From assembly GCA_001939145.1 (NCBI GenBank), contig LSRX01000484.1:103670-167669 (forward strand): a stretch of DNA of 64,000 bases, in the 5' to 3' direction. Shown piece by piece: positions 1-11,500 of the stretch. This DNA comes from Symbiodinium microadriaticum (Eukaryota > Sar > Dinophyceae > Suessiales > Symbiodiniaceae). A program made the position numbers and the translations under genes. Under the pieces are notes generated by a model. That model was not told the DNA's origin, did not search any database, and worked only from the letters and a program-made list of their open reading frames with translations. Each line of letters opens with the position of its first letter. Within the stretch, counting starts at the first letter, position 1.

Positions 1-1672
1 TGCCGCCGCAATTGAGTGTTGAAGCAGTTTTCAGCTAGCCTTGCTTTAACTCTGGCCTGAAGCGCAAGCGCTAGGCCTTTGGTAACGATAGGAACCTGGG
101 CCCCTGTGGCCTATTTGCCATCCTCCACTCCGGCAGATCGCCAGGTGACTGATTGGCATGCCGAGTCAGGTGGGGGAATGAAGGGCACTAGGGAGTTTCT
201 AGATCCAGATGCTGGAATCCTAAGATAGGTACATGCTAGACACTCGTCTGATTGTGGAGCTGGATCCAGAAGCTCCGGCTGTCAGTTCGCTTCAAGCAGC
301 CTCAAGCTTCGTATATTTAGGCCTCAAGTCCCGACAGCGTGGGTCAAGAACGAGCACGACTTGTAGCCTGACCAGATGGGCTTGTTGGAGCTACAGTGGG
401 ATATGTCAAAGTGCGCTGACACAAGAAAGGCACTCTGACACAAGAGGGAGGGAAAGGCCTGAGAAGCCCCAACCTCCGATGCCTCCCAAGACGGCCCAGG
501 GCGCTTCGTCGTGTGCATCGCCGCCGAGAAGGTGAAGGTGGGCCGGTCTTGTTGCGGGTGAGTCCCGTCCCTCTTAGTTCATGTTGACGAGCCTTTCTTA
601 GCATCGTCCGTGTTTTACGGAATCCCGAAAACCCCAAATGCCAAAACAGAACCCTGAAGCCTTGCAAGACGCTGGAAACCTTATCAACCCCCTTGTAGAA
701 CCGCAAACACTTATGTTCGGACGACCCTAAACTTCTGGCTCAAAGCCCTCAGCCCTTCTTAGCCCTAAGTGGCGAGGGCAGCTCGCATGTCTGTGACCCA
801 CGAGGGCCTCTACACGAGAAAAAGATGAGGGATGGTTGCTCCTGTTGAGAAGATCGCCTGTGAATGGTGTGAGCGTGGGAGTGTAGTGCAAGCGTGGGCT
901 TTTAATTGGTGTCAGGTGATGTGTGCTTGCTGCCGTCCTGCCAAAGTGCATCGTCGCACTCGCTAACATCGCCGGCATGTCCCAGTTGTGAGTGCTGCAA
1001 CCCAAACCCAATTGCCAATCCCCCCAAATAAAGCCCTGGACTTCGAATCGTCAGAGGATAGTTGCAGCTCTTTCTTCAAAGGTGCTGTAGCCAATCATGC
1101 GGACACACCGCATTCTGTTGTTCTCTAGGCCCTGCAATGCGGGCTCGTCCTAGCTAAGAAACCATCAGTGGCTCCGAAGTTGGCCCATAGACATAACAGC
1201 ACCAGAACTGTTCCAAAAGGGTGTTCGACAGCTCTTAGACCCGAGTTCTGGAAAGACTTGGTTAGAGGTTCAACCAGGCTTACAAGGCTATCATCTAAGG
1301 ATCGCGCCGGATGCGCGATATGGTTGCGAACATTAGGTCTTCGGGCTTGGGTTTGAGATTGCAAGTTTGGCGAGGAGACGAAACCGAAGCAAACCTAAAC
1401 TCGAAACTGCACGCCCTTAAGCCTAAAATGTCGGTTTGGGATTGACTGGCGCTCGGAACTCCAGGTCAAGGCTGCCAACCTCCTGGCGAAGGTGCACCAA
1501 CGGTTCCGCAAAGGGCATTGCTACTGCTGCTCTCTGAACAGTCTTTTGAACAGCTCGAGCCTATTTTGGTGGGCTACCTGCATGCAACACGAACAGGGTT
1601 CTTGGATTGTCGAACTGCTCTGCAGAAGGAAGTAGGAGATGAGGTATGTGTAGAATGTAGCTCCCTGTCTCT

Positions 1673-1708
1673 CGCTCCCTCTCTTGCTCTCTCTCTCTCT
1701 CTCTCTTG

Positions 1709-1743
<35 letters not shown>
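1673..1743. repeat. CT/GA dinucleotide microsatellite
   Basis: An impure (CT)n tract. Translations across it give Ser/Leu or Arg/Glu repeats and are not real proteins. Confidence 0.9.
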
Positions 1744-1746
<3 letters not shown>

Positions 1747-3507
1747 TGCCGGCAGTGTCTGCAGGATGCTGGCAGTGAGAGCTGGGTCCGCTCCGAGGCA
1801 CTGGCAGCTTGCTCTGTTCTTCTTATGTGATGAATAGAGCCCGGTTTGGTTGTCGTAGGTAAGGCTCTTCTTCTTTTTTGTTCGATGCATGGGTATAGAC
1901 GAAAGGGGGTCGCTGGATGCAGGGATGTACAGATTCAGGTCCACGACTACCATCATGTCAAGACAGGAAGAGGAAGCGCTTAAGCCACATTTTGACTTGC
2001 AAAATGCTCAGGGCGTGGCCTGCCTTCTCAATTCAGTCGATATGCGCGCATGCAAACGGGAGCCTCCCATAGCACAGTCAGGTTTGATTAGGCATTTTCC
2101 GTCGATACTTTGGAGACCCGACCAGCCATACCAGCAGTTGCAAGCAGTTCCACAAAGTGGAAGAGGACATCCCAGAGTTTCCCGCATGATACCTTTTGGG
2201 CACGGTCTCAGGTTCTTGCATTTGATGCCCGGCAACAGGACTACTGGAGCTTCGGGTAGTGGTTCGAGTTGAAACGGCTCGATTCTCAACGACCAGGCGC
2301 ACCTGGGCCCGCTGCCGGCCTCCGTCGTGCCGTGGCTGTTTTGGATTTGGGGCGCCTTTTTGTGGAAGGTGTGCTTGACGGCTTCAGTGAGGATTGTTTG
2401 GGCTTCTTGGGCTTCGGATTGGGTGTTCGGAGTAGCGGTAGTGGTTAACGAGGTAGTGTAAAACTTCGCGAGGTTATTCGACTTCCCGCCAGAGGGTTGA
2501 GTTGGGATTTTGGAGGCCTGCAGGCAGTGTCAGATGCCCACCCACGGCCGCAGGAGACTTAAGCCCAGCACAACCTCAACCCAAAGCGCTATGCTGCTGG
2601 CGGGAACTCTACACCCAGAGCTGTGCCCCAAATCCCAGTGAGCGCTGCATACCAGCTCCCAGGCCCTGCGGGTAGGGCTTGCGCTGCCAGCAAGGCCTTG
2701 CAGTGGGAGAGCACAGGGCGCTTCTAAGTGCCAGCAAGTAAGTAAGTGAGTGTGTGTGTGTGTGGGTGTGGGGCACATGATGTTCCAGCAAGCATGTTGG
2801 ACTATGCTATGCGACATCGTGTTTATGGACCGTTATGTTCCTGTATATGTGCCGCTATGCTGATTTACGCAAGTCTATGTTGCATTGTGCTGTGCAAGGC
2901 GAGTTTCTCTGTTCTTTCAGCTTTGTGACGCCTGGAGTTGTCTTGTTGTTGCCATACCATGTTGTCGTACCTTACGTGATGTTATTTGTGTTGTGTAGCT
3001 CCACCATATGTTACCTGGATGTTATGCTGTGGTACGTCCTGTTCTGTTCCGTTCCGCGCTATGGAGTTGTTCTACTGATTTAGGCTAATGCCATGCTGAT
3101 GCTACACTGGACTTGTACTGTCTTGTATCATGCAAGCCTGATTCGCTGGAGCCTCCGCGTTACCTACCGGCCGATTTTTTTTTCTTTTAGGCAGCTTGTA
3201 TGGATTTTGGGGGGTTTTGTATGCACCTTGCCTGTATTTCTGCTTTCGCTTGCCCGGATTGCGCCGAAACCCTAAAGTCGAAACCCTTGCAGCGCTAAGC
3301 CCCAAACCCCAAACCCTAAAAGGGGCTCCGCGGCGCTGAGCGCTGCCTCCCGTGCGCTGCGCCTCGCACTGTGGCGCAGCTGCGAGGCCTCGGATTCGAC
3401 CTGGGTTTATTTTGGGGTTTAAGGGGAAGGGGTGTAGGGTTTAGGGTTTGAGGTTTAGGGTTTGGGGTTAGGGGCGTAGGGATGTGGAGGGGTTAGGGAG
3501 GAAGGGA

Positions 3508-3698
3508 GGCAGAGAGAGAGAGAGAGAGAGCGGTACGTGTAGTTGCAACTTCTGGTACGTGTACTGCTTCCCCCGAAAGCCCTACGAAAAGTGGGGGGCC
3601 CTATGGGCCGGGGCGCCTGACAAGCCCCTTTGACCTGAAGGAAGAAGCGAGCGGTAGATGGATGGATGGATAGATGGATAAATAAGTATATGAATGTG

Positions 3699-3733
<35 letters not shown>

Positions 3734-3740
3734 GTACATA
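3508..3740. repeat. Cluster of GA, GGAT and TA simple repeats
   Basis: A short (GA)n run near 3510-3530, a GGAT/GATA tract near 3655-3690 and a (TA)n tract near 3695-3735. No coding content. Confidence 0.85.
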
Positions 3741-4448
3741 CACACATTCGTATATACACACATGGTTTCGCAGTTTCGGTCTTTTTGAGCCCTTGAAGGC
3801 GTGCACTGGAAACCTCGAGCTCAGTTTAGGCTTCCTCTTCTGAATTTTCATACAGAGCCTTTCAAAGACCCTCATGGATCTTTACAAACAACAAAAGAGT
3901 GAGCCCTTATACATTTATTTTAATTTTCCTGAGTCGTAGGTATTCAAAGTAGCGGGCAAAAGCTGTTGCTAATCTATGTTGTTGTCTTCTAGCTCCTATC
4001 TGATGATAGTGTCATCTACAGCAACACCTTGAAAACCAAATGGGTAAACCTTATGTCCTACACACCCTGAACAGCCAAGTGCGTGGAAGGCGGAAGGCCT
4101 CTGGCTGGCCTTGGCGCGGCGTGGTCTGGGCACTGCGGCTGCGCCTCGGCGCAGAACGCTGCAGGAGTTTGTGCTGACATGCCCAGCCTGTTGAAGTTCC
4201 ACGGATGGTTGGGCCCTTCAAAAACTGCAAGCCTCGCCCGGAACTAATTAAAGCCCGCAGCCCTAAGGCCCTGAACCCCAAACCCTTCCCCTGAGTGTCG
4301 GAAGTAGTTACACCAAGCCAAAGCCTTGAATCCCTAAACGCTGAATGCCGAAGCCACCCCTAAACCCAAAGCAAGCCCTTTCCAAGGTCCCAGCCGGCAC
4401 CGTCAGCCTTTTGTCTCAAGCCGGCAGTGCAGCAAACCGCGAGCCTTC

Positions 4449-5366
4449 ATGGCTTCGCACAGCTCCATGTTCTGGAACGTGACACCAGCAGCAAGCTCGG
4501 CTCCGTTGTCTCCGACACAGCAGGAGGCTTCGGCACCTTCGCCAGCTTCACCAGCTCTCATTGTGATCGACGCTCTGTCAGCATCGCCGGCATCCACAAT
4601 TCCAGGACTTCCAAGTCCGCAGTTGAAGAGGAAACGAGCGGCAGATGACACAGAAGACCCAGAGGCAGGAAGACCAGGCACGGCACCGCTGCAGTGCACT
4701 CAAGGATTCGTTGACCCAGAGGCCGGAAGACCAGGCCTTGCACCACTGCAGTGGACACAAGGGTTCCCGACTCCACCTCGACGGGAACGGACTGCGAGGG
4801 ACTTCAGTCCAGAAGCACCGAGTGGCAGCAGTGGAGAGCCCCGGATGGGCCTGCAGAGTCTTCTTCAGGAAGAGAAGAAGGCTACGGAAGATCCATATTT
4901 GGAGATAGATGCGGCCAAGGAGATCCCAGTGGAGTCACACACGAGGAGCAGGTGGGCTAATTCTATGGCGGATGTGAGCGGACAGATCCGATGCACCTTT
5001 TGGTTGCTGTACTGCATATCGCTACTTCACTTCGTCCATGAAGAGCATCAGCATCGTCAGCCAACGGTGACGAATCAGGGCCTCGGCTTTGTCGCCAGAC
5101 GATTGCTGTCTGGGATCCAAGCGAGCTTCGACCGCTTCCGAGGTCGCAAAGGCAACGGCAAAATGTGGCTTGCCAGCTATCTCAAGCAAGAACGTGTCCT
5201 CCTCCCTGATCTAATGACAGGACAGGACATCAAAACTGTTGAAATCCCGGCAGGTCAGCGACAGCATTGGGAGCCAGAGATTCCCACAGAGAAGGTGGAC
5301 AGGCGTGCCACTAGGGTGCAGAGAAAGCCAGGCACACAGGAGGCTCTAAAGGAGCCGGCAGCTCTA
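4449..5366 (+). CDS. Hypothetical protein fragment running into the palindrome
   Basis: This is the longest unexplained open frame in the left part; its uninterrupted translation runs to 5486. The first 110 residues are rich in Ser, Pro and Ala. They contain two near-identical units around DPEAGRPG at 4657-4760, a short internal duplication. A more ordered stretch follows, including a hydrophobic patch (FWLLYCISLLHFV, near 4997-5035) and a basic patch (RFRGRKGNGKMWLASYLKQE, near 5131-5190). After 5221 the frame enters the left arm of the 300-bp palindrome, so the natural C-terminus is unknown. I do not recognise the family. It could be one exon of a dinoflagellate-specific multicopy gene or part of a decayed mobile element. 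The ATG at 4449 is simply the first in the open frame, and splicing upstream is possible. Confidence 0.35.
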
Positions 5367-5520
5367 CTAAGCGCTAGAGCTGCCGGCTTCTTTAGAGCCT
5401 CCTGTGTGCCTGGCTTTCTCTGCACCCTAGTGGCACGCCTGTCCACCTTCTCTGTGGGAATCTCTGGCTCCCAATGCTGTCGCTGACCTGCCGGGATTTC
5501 AACGGCTTTGATGTCCTGTC
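5221..5520. repeat. 300-bp near-perfect palindrome
   Basis: The left arm 5221-5366 and right arm 5375-5520 are both 146 bp and are reverse complements with about three mismatches and no gaps. The 8-base loop is CTAAGCGC. Both arms encode essentially the same peptide, including QRQHWEPEIPTEKVDRRATR, on the plus strand in the left arm and on the minus strand in the right arm. The structure could be a fold-back inversion, a foldback element, or a cloning or assembly artefact. Confidence 0.95.
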
Positions 5521-5748
5521 TACCATCCACAAAGCAGGCTCACCGCATCGAGCTGCGAGAGGTCCACTGAGGGCAGAGAGTGCTACACAAGGGACTCTGC
5601 TGAGCGCTTGCTAGAAGTGCTACACCTGGCCAGCAAAAAGACGGTGGCCCAACTCTGCGCCGGCAAGACAGCTCTTAGGACACTCAAACGGGGAAATCCT
5701 GAGGATATCCCGACGAAAGAAGAATTCAACAGCAATCTCGATCTCTAA
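5521..5748 (+). CDS. Hypothetical C-terminal coding fragment, broken by the palindrome
   Basis: Directly after the palindrome a frame reads to a stop at 5746-5748. Its last 40 residues look like a soluble helical protein (SAERLLEVLHLASKKTVAQL, then CAGKTALRTLKRGNPEDIP). Composition is unlike the flanking spacer. It may be the tail of the same protein as the frame at 4449-5220, with the palindrome between them, but the joining frame cannot be proved. No family recognised. It could also be a gene remnant, since nothing downstream continues it. Confidence 0.3.
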   Translation, partial: YHPQSRLTASSCERSTEGRECYTRDSAERLLEVLHLASKKTVAQLCAGKTALRTLKRGNPEDIPTKEEFNSNLDL

Positions 5749-8534
5749 GAGACTTTTTGGACTGCTTCTAGAGCTTGCACGTTGCTAGATCTCCGGATCA
5801 GACCATTTCCATCTCCCGAGCAACCCGTTCCATGCGTCTGCACTGTACAGCCGTAGCGAGCAGCTTGGATACGAAAAGGAGTCTGTACTGAGTGCATTCT
5901 GCAGCGTGTTTTCGGAGTCGCAGCTTTGCTTCCAAGGTTGACACCGTGCGGCGAGCACGTTCCGATGCTTCCGGGCCGGTGGTCTATCGCGACCCGGACC
6001 CGGAATGTCCAGTTGTCAAGGGTGAGGGCTGTGGAGGTTAAGGTTTTGGCTGTAGTGGCGCGGTGGACTTTTGGCGCAAAGCCTTGGCATGAGCACAGAA
6101 CTCTTGTCATGACCGAAATTAAAGCCGAGCTACTCACAACCTGGGTCGCTCTGGTGCCGCGCTGTGGCTTTGTGGAGGTCGCTGCAAGCCGTACAAAGGA
6201 TGAGCCTGAAGCTGTTCAGTTAGGGTTTAGGGTTTAGAAAGCTCCCACCAGCTACATGAAAAGCCGTAGAGAGAAGCCGTAGACCAGAGCCCCAGAAAAG
6301 GTGTCGCTCGGGGCTTGAAGCGTCTCTTCGACAAGAGCTTCGAGCTCCTGGAAGGAGGCTGGGTTGGTTTGGGGTCGGCAAAAAGGGAGGGATCTGCAGA
6401 GCATTCTGCCTGAGGCGTCGACTGCAATGCCAAGGGCTTCACCGTGGCCTGTCGGCAGGCTTTCCTGGCCATCAGTGACAGCATCACTGACAAATGAACA
6501 ACCACCACCATCTTCGCCACCGGATAAGCTTTCCCGGATATCGGCTTCTTGTCGAGAGGGGTCTCATCCCGTAAGGCTTGCTTCGGAAGATTGTTGGTTC
6601 CGGCACACGTACTGTCGGTGAAGTGTCTCTTGCTTTTGAACGAAATGAAAGGTTTGAGCCGCAAAAAGTTTTCTTGTGCGCAATCCTTACACGCTTCTTG
6701 TTTCAATGCCTACCTCGTCCGGGCCCTTGGTAGTGACTTAAACTCCGAGGCGGCCCTAAACTCAAATCCCCCAACGCAAAGCTGTTTCGGCTTGGGGTCC
6801 ACACCCTGAACTTCCTGAACCCTAAACCGCGTAGATCCTACACCCAAGTGCCAAACCTCGTGCAGCAAATCTCAGGTCGTGGCCTGTCCTGTAGCTCGGA
6901 ACCTCGTGCCACTCGGCGGCCGTCCATGGAAGATTGTTTGAGAGTGTCGGTGGTCTGATACAATATGGTTCTCTCAGAGCGCCTATATGATGCGAGCTTG
7001 GGGTAGAGTTTGGTGTGCAGGGGTTCGGCTTAGAGTTTAGGGAGTGGGTTTTAGGGTCGTATGGAAGTCAGTCATGAAAGCTGAACCTCCGTATGCTCAG
7101 CCCTTCAGACGATTGCACAAGTCCTGATGCAAAAACGGGTCGGCCTTCATTGCCCATTTCGGACGCTTGTGACACCTTCGACATGAAGATCCGAAGCCTC
7201 AGATTCGCATGGCCGAAGAACATCGCAGCAAAGTCCAAATGAACCCGCCGCGCCGATCTATGATGGCAGCATAATAAGGAGAAACGGTCGCGATGACATT
7301 GGTTGAACGACTATACAAGGTCTTATATAATTTATTCTTTGAACTATCCGAGAGACGCAGGCACGCACCGACGAGAATCATAATATTCCTATGCCTCTTC
7401 TGGACCCTAAGCCCTAAACCCTAAGCCCTAGACCCTAAGCCCTAAATCATAAGCCCCGAAGCCAAGGTCCTAAGCCCTCTCCATCCCCAACCCTAAACCC
7501 TCGCCCTAGACCCTGTATTCCAAACCCGTTTAACCCCAAACTATAAAAGAAATCCTTACGTCCGAAGCCTTAAAGCCCCAGGCCCTGGTTCCGGCAGCTT
7601 GTCCGAGCATGAATGTCAAGAAGTTCCTTCATTTCGTAAAACCCACCCCCCAAAAAAAACCCAAAACCTCAAGCAAACAACCCTAAGCCCGAAACTCCCA
7701 TCCTAAACCCTGAAACCCCAATGTCCAATTCTAATTCTGAAGGGGTTATTAAGGTCCCACATTCTGCGGATGCTAGGCGCTCGAACAAAAAGCGTCCAAC
7801 TCACTCAACCCATCGGCCGCCAGCTTTTCTGGCCCAAATTCTCAGCTGCCCCTCTCTGCCGCATCCATTGCCCACTCTGGTTTTCGGCCCGGGACTCGGC
7901 GTGCTTTGACCCAGCCCCCAAAGTGCGATTATCTCCAGGCTCGATTGTTAGTGTTCGTGATACCGTTATTGAGCCGTACACAGGCAGGCCACCCTTTCGG
8001 CCTATTTGGTGTTCTGGCAGTGTCCGGGTGTGAGCGCACACATCCCTGAAATGCATGTATAGAGCTGGACGAAGAAGGAACGTCGGTGCCCTGCTCCAGC
8101 CCCAACTACACCTGGGAAGCGAGTTGAAACACAGGACTCAAGGACAAGGGGGTTGGGTTTAAGGTTGAAGTTGGCTTGAAGTTTGGCATTTCGGGTGTGA
8201 GCGTTAGGTTTCGGGTTGAGGGTGCTTCTTCATGCCCTCCTACTCGGTCCAAGGGATTGTCGACGATGTTGATGATGATGGTGACCACGACGACGACTGC
8301 TGCTGCTGCCGCTGCTACCGCTGCTGGTGCTTGTGCTGCTTCTGGTGCAGGTGCGAGGTTTGTTTTGTTGTGTGTGTGTGTGTGTGTTTTTAACCCCCGG
8401 CTGCTAGGTTTTTATTGGCTGCTGATGTTGCTTGCGAGGTATCGTGTCAGCCTTGTTTCCATGGCTCCACTGGCTGTCTTCGCCTGGGAGCTGTCAGTCT
8501 CTTCCCCCCAATGCAGACTATGCTCTGCCGAGGC
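5749..8534. other. Spacer upstream of isocitrate lyase copy 1
   Basis: No assignable gene. Weak plus-strand coding-like pieces occur near 6309-6360 (GLKRLFDKSFELLEG) and 6866-6930. The rest holds dispersed CCCTAAA/TTTAGGG units and a short triplet tract at 8265-8350. No TATA box or other promoter element can be identified. In dinoflagellates mRNA 5' ends come from spliced-leader trans-splicing, and no spliced-leader gene was seen. Confidence 0.4.
7405..7510. repeat. Degenerate telomere-type CCCTAAA cluster
   Basis: Repeated CCCTAAACC, CCCTAAGCC and CCCTAGACC heptamer-like units with frequent substitutions. This is an internal cluster, not a chromosome end. Confidence 0.85.
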
Positions 8535-11500
8535 ATGGCTCACCGCATCCAGAAGATTGAGCAGCACGTGCTGGCTGGTGCCCCCCGGCTTTCACCCTGA
8601 AAGGGAGGGCCTCCAGTGAGAGAGAGAGAGAGAGAGATATATATATATATATCTATGGCAGACGCCTGATCCATAAGCCGTTTGCTTTAAAGGCCAGAGT
8701 GCTAGAGCCCCCAAACAGAAGCTCTTCCCCAGGGGGGAGCAGATGAATCGGGGGCTTCCATTCCGTAAGTGAATGCCTTTGTCTTAGGATGCCGCCGTCT
8801 CCGGTGGCCTCGAGATGCGCGGCGTCGCAAGCGCCGAGGATGCCGACTTCGATGCCCGCGTGGCGGCCATGAAGACCTGGATACTCGGATCCGGGAACCA
8901 TAGAGTCCTCCAAGCTTTGGCCTAGTTAAGACCCACCTCTGCATCTCGGAATTGAAAAACAAATTCGTCGCCGCATTTTGTGTCGGCAGAACCGGCACCT
9001 GAGGGCGCCTACAGTAGAGCCCCAACCCATCCCAACCCACCATCCCTACACCTGCCTCGATCTGGAGAGTCCGAGGATGGGAGCTGAGCGCTTCAAGCAC
9101 ACCACGCGCCCCTACAAGGTCTAGCTTTTGGCTTCGGGTCCCTTTTGTGGAGGTTAGCAGTCGGAAAACGACCCCAGGGTTTTGCGAGGTTTACGAAGAT
9201 ATACATCTGCGTCGTGAGACTTCCCAAGAAAAGCGAGAAGTCGCAAAAACGAGCGCCAAATGATCTAGTAGCAACCTTGGAGCTAGGACTTCGAGGGTTT
9301 GGGGGTCGGGTTTAGGGTTTCCTGAGTGCTAGGCTTTTGCCGAGGACGTGGCTGGTTTTGGGCAGTCTAGGCCTAGGGTTTGCTTTACAAGGAGTTGCTT
9401 GTGATGTGTGTTGAGCCAGGTCGAGGATGTGGTGAAGCTCCAGGGCACCATGCCCATGTACTTCAACGGCGCCAAGATCTCTGACAAGCTTTACAAGATG
9501 CTCAGGGATCACCAGGCAGCAGTGATGTCACTGGATTCGGGTAGGCTCCACGCCTGTTTGCAAGCACCACGAAGCGATGATGAGTGCTAGTCTCAACGAA
9601 CATCGGCTAAATAGTCGTCGTCGCAGCCGCTCATCATCGTGGAGCACTCTCTCCTTTGCGTCAGTGCCATAATATGAGCATAAACACCAGCCCTTTCTCC
9701 AGCTCTGCGCTTGCCGCTGTATGCAGAACCCCAAACGTACCTCATGTGAGTTCAGGCCAAGGGAACCTGCTCCCACACTTTCGGCGCCCTGGACACCGTG
9801 CAGGCAAGAGGGAGGGAGGCGGTCTGATAAAATGTAAGTGTCATTGTCTTCGCGGCTTTTAAATGTTGATCCGTTGTTGCTGCCGTGCTGTCTTGGATGG
9901 GCAGGGGAGGGGAGTTCTGCCAGTTAGTGCAGAAGGGAGTTTTCGACACAGGGCGACAAGAGTGGCCATTGAAAGCCATCCAAGCAGAAGCACACCCCTC
10001 ATCCAGCTTCATCACAGTGACTGTATTGAGGGCGGGGCGAAAGGCTGTGGCATGAAGGTTTACACGCGAAGGGCTGAAGGGATAGAATTTCGATAAGACG
10101 GCCCATAGTGGTGTTCCAAGACTGTGGACTAGAAAGCACCACGACTGCGACTGCAAACCCCTCAACCCTACATTGATGTTTCTCAGGTCACCCAGATGGC
10201 CAAGTACCTCACGTCGGTTTATGTCAGCGGCTGGCAGTGCTTCGTCTTGGTATGGAAGGACGAGCTTAAGACTTGGGGGCTGTGCGAGCCCTTGTAAATT
10301 CAGACAAAGCTCCAAGCCCTGGACCCCAAGCCCCAAGCCTTAAAACCCTAAACCACCCCAATCCTGGTTAAGCTGGCACCAAAGGGAGACAAGGGCAGTT
10401 TCCTGCCAGTGGTGCAAGAGCATGAACTTTACAAGGGATAGTAGTAAAAAGGCGAGAAGCCATGGGGCCACAAGTAAGACCTTGGTTGTTTTTGCCCCCG
10501 TCCTTGGTTCGCCAAAGGGAGGACTCTGTCTTTCCAATCAAGTTTTCTGTAACTCGGTCAATGCGGAAATGCTTGAACTTCCATATTGAACTTCCATAGG
10601 CATGGTACTTGAAGGAGAGTCCTTCTGAGGGCCCTAGGGGAGTTTCCAGTAGTTCTTTCAGTAGGATTCCTAGCGCAGTCTTGTCGATCAGGGCGCCCCG
10701 AGCCTCCTGCATCCGAAGTACGCAAACCCACAGGGTTGTTGATGCTAGTGGGCGTCTAGTAACACACCAAAACATTATCCCTGTAGAAACCCTGCCTCAA
10801 ACGCTCTTGACCTCCCTCTTGACTACGGAACCCTGAGCATCCCGACTTACCCGCGGCCTGGAGCCGTAATGCTTGTAAACCCTGAAAGGTGCAGTTCTAA
10901 CTTGTACGGCATTGCCGCCCCGCTTCCAAAACCCTGAAGCCCGAAGCCACAAATGCGACACAACCTCCCTCAATGCATAAATGCATGGCACCCATTATAG
11001 CTGGACCTCTCGACCTGTGGGAGACACAGCCACTTTGAATTACAGCCATGTGACAGTCTCTGTGTCGCGAAGCCTTCCACAGCCCCCTACCTTGAAGCCA
11101 AAACCGAAAAGAGAATCCAATCCCTGAGTCTTGCGCGGCCTGTGAGCTTCGGCCCTCGCAAAGGTGCTCCTCCACGGCCTCCACTTCCAACGAGCCGGGT
11201 CCGGACGTGGCAGACTACCCTTACGACACCGTGCCCAACAAGGTCGAACGGTTTAGGGAGTGGGTGGCGGAATGTGGCGGATCCGTGTAGACAGTGGTTT
11301 TTGGAAGAGCTGCTGTGCTTGTAAGTCGGGCTGGAAGCAAGGCGTCCACTAGCTGCTGGACAGGTGGACCAGCTCTTCCGTGCCCAGCTTTTCCATGACC
11401 GCAAGCAGTGCCCTTGGCCGACTTGGGTTCGTGTGGGCCAGTTGCGATAGTCCGAAATGCCCCGAGTTTAGGCACCCAGTTGAGCCGTGGCAGTTTGGGA

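Larger units (their letters stand above)
1..4448. other. Gene-poor left flank with weak exon-like traces
   Basis: No gene can be assembled here. Short plus-strand stretches have coding-like composition: about 488-541 (DGPGRFVVCIAAEKVKV), 1462-1515 (VKAANLLAKVHQRFRKG), 3323-3400 (alanine/arginine rich) and 4083-4180. They may be exons of one upstream gene, but I recognise no family and the splice sites are not decisive. The rest is spacer or intron with scattered CCCTAAA/TTTAGGG units (for example 3292-3320 and 3430-3475) and microsatellites. Confidence 0.3.
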
